This document shows, one piece after another, positions 16,811-24,180 of a DNA stretch of 64,000 bases. The DNA is taken from positions 1 through 64,000 of the forward strand of contig JAAXCW010000003.1 in the NCBI GenBank assembly GCA_013036095.1, written 5' to 3'. The notes beneath the pieces are model-generated. The model was not told where the DNA came from, searched no databases, and was given only the letters and a program-made list of their open reading frames with translations. The stretch comes from Vulcanimicrobiota bacterium. Lineage in GTDB: Bacteria; Vulcanimicrobiota; Vulcanimicrobiia; Vulcanimicrobiales; Vulcanimicrobiaceae. A program made the translations under genes and the position numbers. How positions within the stretch are numbered: position 1 is the first letter of the stretch; each line of letters begins with the position of its first letter.

Positions 16811-17944
16811 ATGAATCACTCCGTTGACATCGCGCACTTCGACCGGCTGCTCCAAGGGGTTGCCGATCCCGGCGCGATGCTGCTCGATGCGCGCGACGCT
16901 GCAGATTCGCAGCAGTGGCGGCCCGAAGGACCCGGTATTCCGGCGTTCGCAAACGTTTCGTACACGGAGTTCGTCGAAGACGAAGACGGCGCGCTTTCGC
17001 GTCTGCCCCAAGCGGATTCCGTTTACGTTATTTGCGCGCGCGGCCGCTCGTCGCAGTATGTTACGGGTGTGTTGCGGCAGCGCGGCGTCAACGCGATCAA
17101 TGTCGACGGGGGAATGCTGGCGTGGGCCGCGCACCATCGGGTCGTTCGTTTGAACGAGCCGGGCGACGCGTTTGCGATCTACCAAGTGGTGCGCCCGGCC
17201 AAAGGCTGCCTTTCCTATGTCGTTGCATCCGGCGGCGAAGCGCTCGTCGTCGATGCAACCCGTTATGGTGACGTCTACCGCGAGTTTGCCGTGTGTAACG
17301 GCTTGCGCATCGCCGGCACCGCCGATACGCATTTGCACGCCGATCATCTCTCCGGAAGCCCGGCGCTATCGCGCGATTCGGGATCGGCCTATCATCTGGC
17401 CGATGAAGATGCCGCAGGCAGCGCGCTGGCTCGTGATGCGATGCCCAAACAGTTCGATATTGGCAGCGCGAAGATTCGTGTGCTGACGCTTCCGGTGCCC
17501 GGACATACGCTGGGCAGTACCGCGCTGCTCGTCGACGATCGTTACCTGATCAGCGGCGACACGCTGCTGCCCGAGGGCGTCGGGCGGCCGGATCTCGGAA
17601 ACAAAGCTCGCGAGTGGACGCAATATCTCTACGAGTCGCTTTCAGGCGTGCTCGGCAAACTCGATCCGAAGACGGTCGTCCTGCCGGCGCATGCAGCTTC
17701 GGCGGCGCAGTTCGATGGCCGGGGCGCGTGCGAGCGGCGCCTAGGCAGGCTCTTGGCGGGCGCCGCCATCTCGGATCGCGACGCTTTCCTGGAAAGCGTC
17801 GAACAGCGCGTTTCCCATTCAAGCCAGCCTGGTGCCTATGCCGAGATCAGGAAGATCAATCTTGGGGCGCCGGTCTCCGCCGAACGCGCCGAAGAACTGG
17901 AAGTCGGCATGAACAAATGCGCACTTTCATCGGCCACGGCGTAG
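16811..17944 (+). CDS. rhodanese-persulfide dioxygenase (ETHE1-like) fusion
   Basis: The 377-residue cytoplasmic protein has two modules. Residues about 1-115 form a rhodanese domain with the active Cys in YVICARGRSS. Residues about 120-370 form a metallo-beta-lactamase fold with THLHADHLSG, PGHTLGSTALL and SGDTLLPEGVGRPDLG, the pattern of persulfide dioxygenases, which oxidise glutathione persulfide to sulfite with one iron. The iron ligands (two His and one Asp) can be read in these motifs. In the rhodanese fusions I know, the rhodanese is C-terminal; here it is N-terminal. It follows DUF2269 at 9 bp. A bidirectional terminator lies just after the stop. Confidence 0.88.
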   Translation: MNHSVDIAHFDRLLQGVADPGAMLLDARDAADSQQWRPEGPGIPAFANVSYTEFVEDEDGALSRLPQADSVYVICARGRSSQYVTGVLRQRGVNAINVDGGMLAWAAHHRVVRLNEPGDAFAIYQVVRPAKGCLSYVVASGGEALVVDATRYGDVYREFAVCNGLRIAGTADTHLHADHLSGSPALSRDSGSAYHLADEDAAGSALARDAMPKQFDIGSAKIRVLTLPVPGHTLGSTALLVDDRYLISGDTLLPEGVGRPDLGNKAREWTQYLYESLSGVLGKLDPKTVVLPAHAASAAQFDGRGACERRLGRLLAGAAISDRDAFLESVEQRVSHSSQPGAYAEIRKINLGAPVSAERAEELEVGMNKCALSSATA

Positions 17945-17949
17945 AATGA

Positions 17950-17979
17950 ATAAAGGACCGCACTGATGCGGCCCTTTAT
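17950..17979. terminator. bidirectional terminator hairpin
   Basis: ATAAAGG-A-CCGCA, a CTGA loop and the complementary arm form a 13-bp stem with one mismatch, flanked by A- and T-rich ends on both strands. It separates the plus-strand rhodanese-dioxygenase gene (ends 17944) from the minus-strand zinc-ribbon gene (ends 18017), so it can serve both. Confidence 0.8.
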
Positions 17980-18016
17980 GTTAGCGAGTCTCTCTTCCTT
18001 ACGGAAGAGGCTTACT

Positions 18017-18334
18017 TTATCGGTAGCTGGGGCGTTGCGCGAAGCAATCGCGGCAATACACGGGCTTGTCGCCACGCGGTTGGAACGGAACTTCCGCTAC
18101 GCCGCCGCATTGGCTGCACGTTGCAGTGAACATTTCGCGCTGACGGCCGTAGCCTTCACCGCCACCGCCACCGCTGCCGCCTCCCGAACGGCCCGACTTG
18201 CGGGCTGCGCGGCAATCGGTGCAACGGCTGGGTTTATTGGTGAAGCCTTTGCTGGCGAAGAATTCTTGTTCGCCGGTCGTGAACGTGAACTGACGTCCAC
18301 AATCCACACAGGTCAGCGTTTCATCGGTATACAT
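18017..18334 (-). CDS. zinc-ribbon protein with two CxxC pairs and CxxC tail
   Basis: The 105-residue protein contains LTCVDCGRQFTFTTGEQEF and PSRCTDCRAAR, a four-Cys zinc ribbon of a widespread bacterial family. A Gly/Ser-rich linker (about residues 47-60) follows. A second four-Cys ribbon is ATCSQCGG plus YCRDC. The family is uncharacterised; nucleic-acid or protein binding is likely. The start ATG at 18334 is followed by YTDETLTC. Its upstream region is shared, divergently, with infA. Confidence 0.85.
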   Translation of the reverse strand: MYTDETLTCVDCGRQFTFTTGEQEFFASKGFTNKPSRCTDCRAARKSGRSGGGSGGGGGEGYGRQREMFTATCSQCGGVAEVPFQPRGDKPVYCRDCFAQRPSYR

Positions 18335-18498
18335 ATATCTAACGAGTCTCCTAGTTTTTAGTTTGTGAGTTTCTCTGGATCCGACTCGCTAGTACTTGGA
18401 ACGTAGACCATGCGGACTTCGAAGCCTGATAACCCTCCTGCAACGCTTCGCCATCGGCGAAGGTTTCACTAGGTGGCCGGATCGGCCAGGGTGACCCC

Positions 18499-18522
18499 CC
18501 GGAGGGCTCGAACTTCCTCCGG
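18499..18522 (+). promoter_or_regulatory. stem-loop in the infA leader
   Basis: CCGGAGG (18499-18505) and CCTCCGG (18516-18522) form a perfect 7-bp stem with a 10-nt loop, about 35 nt before the infA start. The rest of 18335-18558 holds the divergent promoters and no open frame. The stem contains anti-Shine-Dalgarno-like and Shine-Dalgarno-like sequence, but no direct evidence shows it is regulatory. Confidence 0.3.
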
Positions 18523-18558
18523 TCGCCCCCGCACCTCTCCCACGAAGGATCGTAGCCC

Positions 18559-18843
18559 TTGAGACGAGGCTCCAAGCAACCGCTCGAACGCCGCAAACCC
18601 AGCGCCACCAAAGAGGCGCCCCTTGAGGTTTTTGGCACGATCGTGCAGGTGTTCCCCAGTGCCAGCTTCTCCGTTGAGCTGGAGAACTCGCACACGGTCC
18701 TGGCTCACGTTGCCGGCCGTCTGCGCCGCCACCGCATCAGAATTCTGCCTGGGGACCGGGTCGAGCTCGAGATTTCGCCCTACGACCTCACCAAAGGGCG
18801 GATCGTCTACCGTTACCGGGCAGGAGAGCCGCGCCGCATTTAA
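18559..18843 (+). CDS. infA: translation initiation factor IF-1
   Basis: OB-fold factor that occupies the ribosomal A site during initiation. The core matches IF-1: [20 protein letters not shown], then [33 protein letters not shown]. The frame starts at TTG 18559 and gives 94 residues, about 20 more than typical. The extra N-terminal residues are basic ([14 protein letters not shown]). No internal ATG lies between the TTG and the core, so the extension is probably real. It is followed 88 bp later by rpsR rather than by rpmJ-rpsM, its usual neighbours. Confidence 0.92.
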   Translation: MRRGSKQPLERRKPSATKEAPLEVFGTIVQVFPSASFSVELENSHTVLAHVAGRLRRHRIRILPGDRVELEISPYDLTKGRIVYRYRAGEPRRI

Positions 18844-18931
18844 CCCACCAAAAAGGCAGTGGCGCTCCGCGTCACTTCGCTAGGCTCTCAGCAGTGTCTG
18901 GGGGCGTAAACCACCTAGCAAAGGAAACTTG

Positions 18932-19189
18932 ATGCCTCCCAAAACGAAAATGAAGCCCAAACGCGTGGTCAAAGACCGGCGCGTCAAACGCAAACCGTGC
19001 AGCTTCTGCACCGAGCGCACCATCGACATCAATTACAAAGACGTGATGCGCCTGAGGAAATACGTCTCCGAGCGCGGTAAGATTCTGCCGCGCCGCATCT
19101 CCGGGAATTGCGCCAAACATCAGCGGCTCTTGACCGTTGCGGTGAAGCGCGCGCGCATTATCGCCTTTTTACCGTTCGTCACCGAGTAA
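18932..19189 (+). CDS. rpsR: 30S ribosomal protein S18
   Basis: Binds with S6 on the 30S platform. The 85-residue product contains [41 protein letters not shown]. The CSFC and the later Cys of NCAKHQR suggest a zinc-binding form of S18. The ATG at 18932 follows aaaggaaac; a TTG one codon earlier is possible. It starts the rpsR-rplI-lon-dnaB run, with 4 bp to rplI. Confidence 0.96.
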   Translation: MPPKTKMKPKRVVKDRRVKRKPCSFCTERTIDINYKDVMRLRKYVSERGKILPRRISGNCAKHQRLLTVAVKRARIIAFLPFVTE

Positions 19190-19193
19190 GTCC

Positions 19194-19646
19194 GTGCGCC
19201 TGATCTTGCTGAGCGACGTGAAGCCGCTCGGCAAAAAAGGCCAGGTCGTCGACGTTGCCGAGGGCTACGCGCGCAATTTCTTGCTGCCCCGCAAACTGGC
19301 GACCGAGGCCAGCAAGGGCGCTCTGACCGTGCTTGACGAGCAGAAGAAAGCTCACGACAAGCGTGAGGCCGAGTCCCTGGCCGAAACTCGCGAACTCGCC
19401 GCGCTGTTGGAAAGCAAGCCGGTCGTCGTGCGCGCTAAGGCCGGCGAAAGCGGCAGGCTCTTCGGCGCCGTGACGACCGCCGACGTTGCGCGAGCCTTCT
19501 CGCAGACGTTTTCGGCGCCGGTCGACAAACACAAAATTGAGATGAAGACGGCCATCAAAGCTGTGGGCACCTATCCGATCGAGATTCGACTCGGAAGGAG
19601 TGTCGTTGCCAAAGCGACCGTGGACGTCGTCGCGGAGCCGGCGTGA
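19194..19646 (+). CDS. rplI: 50S ribosomal protein L9
   Basis: The 150-residue protein starts at a GTG (MRLILLSDVKPLGKKGQVVDV) with the classic N-terminal motif GYARNFLLPRKLA. The long connecting helix (about residues 40-75) and the C-terminal domain (GRLFGAVTTADVARAF) follow, giving a full-length L9. Its stop overlaps the GTG of the next gene (GTGA). Confidence 0.97.
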   Translation: MRLILLSDVKPLGKKGQVVDVAEGYARNFLLPRKLATEASKGALTVLDEQKKAHDKREAESLAETRELAALLESKPVVVRAKAGESGRLFGAVTTADVARAFSQTFSAPVDKHKIEMKTAIKAVGTYPIEIRLGRSVVAKATVDVVAEPA

Positions 19647-21619
19647 GCGACAATCCCTATGTGGTGCGGTTCCGTCGTAAATTCGGCAGCGAAGACGAGA
19701 TGGGACGCTACGTTTCGGCGCTCTACGACGTGCTCGCCAACACGATCGGATCGGACAAGTTGGTCCTGCGCGCAGGCAAAATGAACGCGCTCAAAATGAT
19801 GCGCTCGGGCGCGCTGCCGGACCGCATTTGCGCGCTGCAGCGGTTGGTTTTCGAAGATCCCACGATCGAACGCGTCACCGGCCGTGCCAGCTTCCGTCGG
19901 GTTTTAGGCGAAATCGAAGAGCAGCTCGCGGATTTAATCGCGCAGAAAAACGTCGAAGATTCGATCGAGCGAAAGATCAATTCGAAGATGATCGAGCGCC
20001 ACCAAGACTATCTCAAAGATTTGAAGATGGAAGCGCTCCGCGAAGATGCAGGTCCCGAGACGCCTGCGACGCAGAAGAAGCTGCAAGAACTGCAGCAGCT
20101 AAACGACCGCGGCTTAGCTGCTTCTGCGCTTCAACTATTGCGTCCGCAGTCGCTCAAGGAGATCGTCGGGCAAGAAGCCGCTATCCGTTCGCTGCTGGCC
20201 AAAATTTCTTCGCCCTATCCGCAGCACGTGATTCTGTACGGTCCGCCGGGAGTCGGCAAGACGACGGTCGCGCGGCTGGCGCTCGAGGTCGCGAAGGCGC
20301 GCGCGTACACGCCGTTCGCGAAGGACGCGCCGTTTATCGAGGCCAGCGGCACGACGCTGCGCTGGGACCCGCGCGAGACGACCAATCCGCTGCTCGGGAG
20401 CGTGCACGATCCGATCTATCAAGGAAGCCGCCGCGAATTTGCCGATAGCGGCATCCCCGAGCCCAAGCTCGGCATGGTGACCCGCGCCCACGGTGGCGTG
20501 CTCTTCATCGACGAGATCGGCGAGATGGACGCGCTGCTCCAAACGAAGCTTCTCAAAGTGCTCGAGGACAAACGCGTCACCTTCGAATCTTCCTACTATG
20601 ACGAGAGCTCGGCAAATGTGCCCGAGTACATCAAGCGGCTCTTCCGGGAAGGCGCGCCGGCCGATTTCATTCTGATCGGCGCGACGACGCGCGAGCCTGA
20701 AGACATCGATCCTGCGATCCGGTCCCGCGCGGCCGCCGTCTACTTCGAACCGCTGACGCAATCGCAGATCGTTTCGATCGTCGGCGCCGCGATCAAGCGG
20801 CTGGGCGCCAAGGCCGAGCGCCGCGTGCCGCAACTGATTGCTTCGTACACCATCGAGGGCCGCCAAGCCGTACAAATCGTGGCCGATGCCTTCGGCGAAG
20901 CGCTCTACCCCGCGAAGGCCCCCGCCAAGAGCGCAAAACTCGGGCGCGCCGAGAACGTGCAGATTACCGAGGAACACGTGCGCAACGTCGTCCAGGCCGG
21001 GCGCCTGGTGCCGCACACGTTGGTGCGCGGACGGCCGGCTCGCGAGATCGGAAAGACGTTTGGTTTGGGCGTGCTGCATTATTTGGGCAGCATCATCGAG
21101 ATCGAAGCGGTCGCATTTAACGCCGGTGCCGCCGGAAAAGGTGCGGTGCGCTTCAACGACGCCGCCGGCAAGATGGCCAAAGACAGCGTCTTTAACGCCG
21201 CTGCCGTTTTGCGCGCCGTTACGGGTCTGGATACGGCCAATTACGATCTGCACATTAACGTGATTGGGGGCGGAAACATCGATGGTCCGTCGGCGGGCTT
21301 GGCGATTTTCTTAGCGCTCTATTCCGCGCTGAGCAAGACGCCGGTGCCCCAAGACGTGGCGATGACAGGCGAACTCTCGATCCAAGGGAAGGTTCGTCCG
21401 GTCGGAGGCATCGTGGAGAAATTGTACGCAGCACGGCAGGCGGGTATGCGCGCGATCCTCGTGCCGAAGGAAAACATGCGCGAAATCGATCGGACGCTGG
21501 CGGGAATCGAAGTGATTCCGGTCGCCTCAATCGAGCAGGCGTTTAAAGCTTTGGCTCTCCACAAGAAATCCACAAGGCAAGCGCTCACGCTCCGGCGGAG
21601 TATGTCAGCCCGCTCATGA
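19643..21619 (+). CDS. ATP-dependent Lon-family protease (LonB/LonC-like)
   Basis: The 658-residue protein lacks the N-terminal substrate domain of LonA. Residues about 1-165 are a helical region of unknown fold. The AAA module has Walker A GPPGVGKT and Walker B GVLFIDEIGEM, with long insertions as in LonB/LonC proteins. The C-terminal protease domain has the catalytic Ser in GGGNIDGPSAGLAIFLAL and the Lys in VGGIVEKLYAARQAG. It overlaps rplI by GTGA and dnaB by ATGA, so its level is tied to ribosomal-protein and helicase synthesis. The start is the GTG of the overlap. Confidence 0.92.
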   Translation: MSDNPYVVRFRRKFGSEDEMGRYVSALYDVLANTIGSDKLVLRAGKMNALKMMRSGALPDRICALQRLVFEDPTIERVTGRASFRRVLGEIEEQLADLIAQKNVEDSIERKINSKMIERHQDYLKDLKMEALREDAGPETPATQKKLQELQQLNDRGLAASALQLLRPQSLKEIVGQEAAIRSLLAKISSPYPQHVILYGPPGVGKTTVARLALEVAKARAYTPFAKDAPFIEASGTTLRWDPRETTNPLLGSVHDPIYQGSRREFADSGIPEPKLGMVTRAHGGVLFIDEIGEMDALLQTKLLKVLEDKRVTFESSYYDESSANVPEYIKRLFREGAPADFILIGATTREPEDIDPAIRSRAAAVYFEPLTQSQIVSIVGAAIKRLGAKAERRVPQLIASYTIEGRQAVQIVADAFGEALYPAKAPAKSAKLGRAENVQITEEHVRNVVQAGRLVPHTLVRGRPAREIGKTFGLGVLHYLGSIIEIEAVAFNAGAAGKGAVRFNDAAGKMAKDSVFNAAAVLRAVTGLDTANYDLHINVIGGGNIDGPSAGLAIFLALYSALSKTPVPQDVAMTGELSIQGKVRPVGGIVEKLYAARQAGMRAILVPKENMREIDRTLAGIEVIPVASIEQAFKALALHKKSTRQALTLRRSMSARS

Positions 21620-22980
21620 CCGTAACGAATCTGCCCGTCATCGATCGCATCCCGCCGCAAAATCTCGAAGCGGAGATGGCGCTGCTGGGTTCGATTCTGG
21701 TCGACCGCGAGATCATGGGAGCCGCCGGCGAAATCGTGCGTCCCGAGGATTTCTATGCGCACGTCCACGCGACGATCTATTCCGTGCTCGTGCACTTGTA
21801 CGATCGCGGTGAGCCGCTCGACAAGATTACTATCGGAGAAGAGCTGAAGCGGCGCGATCAGCTCGACAAGGTCGGCGGCATCTCGTACCTTTCGTCGCTG
21901 ATGGACACGGTGCAAACCGCCGCGTCGGCCACCTATTACGCGAAGATCGTGCGCGAAAAAGCGGTTTTGCGCGGGTTGATCCATGCGGGCACGCAGATTA
22001 CGCAGTTCGGGTACGAAAATGAAGAGGACGTCGAGGGCGCGCTGGATCGCAGCGAGCAGATGGTCTTCGAAATCGGCCGCCGGCAACTCCACCGCGAGTT
22101 CGTGCCGGTCTCGCGGCTGCTCAAACCCGCATTCGAGAGTATCGACAAGCTCTTTCACAGCCGGGGCGATCGCACGGGGCTGACCTCGGGCTTCCACGAC
22201 GTCGACGATATGACGACAGGCTTCCAGCCGGGCAATTTTATTATCCTCGCCGGCCGGCCCGGCATGGGTAAGACGTCGTTCGCGCTCAACATGGCCGTCG
22301 CCGCAGCGCGTGAGGAAACGGAACCAATCGCCTTTTTCTCGCTAGAGATGTCCAACGACGAAATCGTGCAGCGCCTGATTTGCGCCGAGGCGCACATCAG
22401 CATGCACGACATGCGGCGCGGCAACATCAAGCCGCACCACTGGGAGAAGATCTCCGATGCGATGGGTGTGCTGAATGAACTGCCGCTCTATCTTGACGAT
22501 TCGGGCGCCATTTCGATCGCGGAGATCCGCAGCCGCTGCCGACGCCTGCAATCGGGCGCGGGGCTTTCGGCCGTCTTCATCGACTACCTGCAACTGCTGC
22601 GTCCCAACGTTTTGAGCCGCAACTCCAACCGCAACGAAGAGCTCTCCGAGATCTGCCGCACGCTGAAGACGACGGCCAAGGATCTCGGCGTTCCGATTAT
22701 CGCGCTCGCGCAGCTCAACCGCGCCGTCGAGACGCGCGCCGAAAAACGTCCAATGCTCGCCGACTTGAGAGACTCGGGCTCGCTCGAGCAAGAATCGGAT
22801 ATCGTCGCGTTTCTCTATCGCGAAGGGTACTACAAAGAAGAAGCTGCCGAACCCGATCTCACGGAATTCATCATCGCCAAGCACCGCAATGGTCCGACCG
22901 GCACGGTCAAACTGCGCTTCCAGCGCGAGTACACACTCTTCTTACCGTACGGGGACGAGTCGCACTTCCCAGCCGCCTAA
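21616..22980 (+). CDS. dnaB: replicative DNA helicase
   Basis: Hexameric fork helicase. The 454-residue product has the N-terminal helical domain (PPQNLEAEMALLGSIL), then the RecA-like motor with Walker A AGRPGMGKTSFAL, AFFSLEMS, VFIDYLQLL (Walker B) and IIALAQLNRAVETR. Length and order are normal and no intein is seen. It is translationally coupled to the Lon-like gene (ATGA) and ends just before a 138-bp inverted repeat element that separates it from converging korB. Confidence 0.97.
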   Translation: MTVTNLPVIDRIPPQNLEAEMALLGSILVDREIMGAAGEIVRPEDFYAHVHATIYSVLVHLYDRGEPLDKITIGEELKRRDQLDKVGGISYLSSLMDTVQTAASATYYAKIVREKAVLRGLIHAGTQITQFGYENEEDVEGALDRSEQMVFEIGRRQLHREFVPVSRLLKPAFESIDKLFHSRGDRTGLTSGFHDVDDMTTGFQPGNFIILAGRPGMGKTSFALNMAVAAAREETEPIAFFSLEMSNDEIVQRLICAEAHISMHDMRRGNIKPHHWEKISDAMGVLNELPLYLDDSGAISIAEIRSRCRRLQSGAGLSAVFIDYLQLLRPNVLSRNSNRNEELSEICRTLKTTAKDLGVPIIALAQLNRAVETRAEKRPMLADLRDSGSLEQESDIVAFLYREGYYKEEAAEPDLTEFIIAKHRNGPTGTVKLRFQREYTLFLPYGDESHFPAA

Positions 22981-22984
22981 TGTT

Positions 22985-23122
22985 TGTCATGGTGAGCGAC
23001 GCGCGTTAGCGCGGCAGTCGAACCACGGCCGAGCGGAGTCGAGGCCCGCATAGGTGCGGTTCTCGTCTTAGCGCGCTTTCGCGCGCTGCCCTCGAGCGTG
23101 GTTCGACAAGCTCACCATGACA
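22985..23122. repeat. 138-bp REP-like inverted repeat element (family copy A)
   Basis: The outer arms are TGTCATGGTGAGC (22985-22997) and its exact complement (23110-23122). Nested inside are GTCGAACCACG and CGTGGTTCGAC, and a central AGCGCGC-ttt-GCGCGCT hairpin. This is two oppositely oriented repeat units forming one large cruciform. It fills the gap between the converging dnaB and korB genes and could also terminate transcription. Related copies occur near 32995, 41957, 43345, 57751 and 59490. Confidence 0.8.
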
Positions 23123-23142
23123 CTGGATAGGCGCTGCCGCAG

Positions 23143-24180
23143 TTAGCCGAAAGACTCCATGAGTTTCGACCAATCTTCGCGTGAGATGCGGAGCTCGTCT
23201 TCGTTCAGCTGCGCCAGCGGTTTCTGCGGAAGTTTCTCGCGCTCGCATAAATCCCGCGCCTGCGTGTCGATGTACAGTAGTCCGGTGACGAGTTCGCCGC
23301 GTTCGCGCGCCTGGTTGAGGACTGTAAGCGCGCCGACGCGATTTTCGGGATCGTACTCGACCTCAAGTTTGCGCAGCAAAATGCGCGACCCGTCATCGAA
23401 CAGCACTTCCTTTACCGTCCCGGGCTCGTAGTCGACCGTGATCTCGCGGCCGCCCACGATATAATCCGGCGTGTGCAAGATCGCGTGGTGTTCTTTGACA
23501 TAAGCATAGCTTTTGGTCGAGCCTTCGTGGTCATTGAACGTAACGCAGGGACTGATAATGTCAAGCACCGCGGTGCCGCGGTGTGAAAACGCGGCCTGCA
23601 GAAGCGGGATCAGTTGCTTGCCGTCGCCCGAAAACGAGCGTGCGACGAACGTCGCGCCCAATTCGATAGCTAAGCCGCAGACATCGATCGTCTCGAATTC
23701 GTTGACTTGCCCTTTCTTGAGAACGGAACCGCGGTCTGCCGTCGCAGAGAATTGGCCTTTGGTCAATCCGTAGCAGCCGTTGTCTTCGATGAGGTACGTG
23801 CAGTCGACGTTGCGGCGGATCATGTGGCAGTACTGGCCCAGACCGATACTGGCCGTGTCGCCGTCGCCGCTGATTCCGAGCACCATCAACTCGCGGTTGG
23901 CGATCTTCGCGCCGGTGGCAAGCGACGGCATCCGTCCGTGCACGCCGTTGAAGCCGTGCGCGCGCTCAACGAAATAGGCGGGCGTCTTCGACGAGCAGCC
24001 GATGCCGCTCATCTTGGCGAGTTTGTGCGGCTGCACGCCGTGCTCGTACAGCGCCTTGATCAGATGATTGGTGATCGAATTGTGTCCGCAGCCCGCGCAG
24101 AGCGTGCTGGGCAAACCCTTGTAGACGTCGCGTGAAAGGCCGGCCGAATTGACGTTGGCCGGAGGTGCTCCGCTGGTCAT
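23143..24180 (-). CDS. korB: 2-oxoacid:ferredoxin oxidoreductase, beta subunit
   Basis: Thiamine-diphosphate subunit that decarboxylates a 2-oxoacid (probably 2-oxoglutarate) and passes electrons to ferredoxin. The 345-residue product has TLCAGCGHNSITNHL near the start and the TPP/Mg motif GDGDTASIGLGQYCHMIRRN running to EDNGCYGLTKGQ. Cys residues near the N-terminus (CAGC, GCSS) are of the type that ligate an iron-sulfur cluster in this subunit. The ATG overlaps the korA stop (ATGA). Confidence 0.93.
   Translation of the reverse strand: MTSGAPPANVNSAGLSRDVYKGLPSTLCAGCGHNSITNHLIKALYEHGVQPHKLAKMSGIGCSSKTPAYFVERAHGFNGVHGRMPSLATGAKIANRELMVLGISGDGDTASIGLGQYCHMIRRNVDCTYLIEDNGCYGLTKGQFSATADRGSVLKKGQVNEFETIDVCGLAIELGATFVARSFSGDGKQLIPLLQAAFSHRGTAVLDIISPCVTFNDHEGSTKSYAYVKEHHAILHTPDYIVGGREITVDYEPGTVKEVLFDDGSRILLRKLEVEYDPENRVGALTVLNQARERGELVTGLLYIDTQARDLCEREKLPQKPLAQLNEDELRISREDWSKLMESFG

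Noticed and set aside
20135-21253. 372-residue minus-strand frame inside the Lon-like gene
   Set aside because: Antisense to a gene with intact Walker and Ser-Lys motifs; low-complexity translation.
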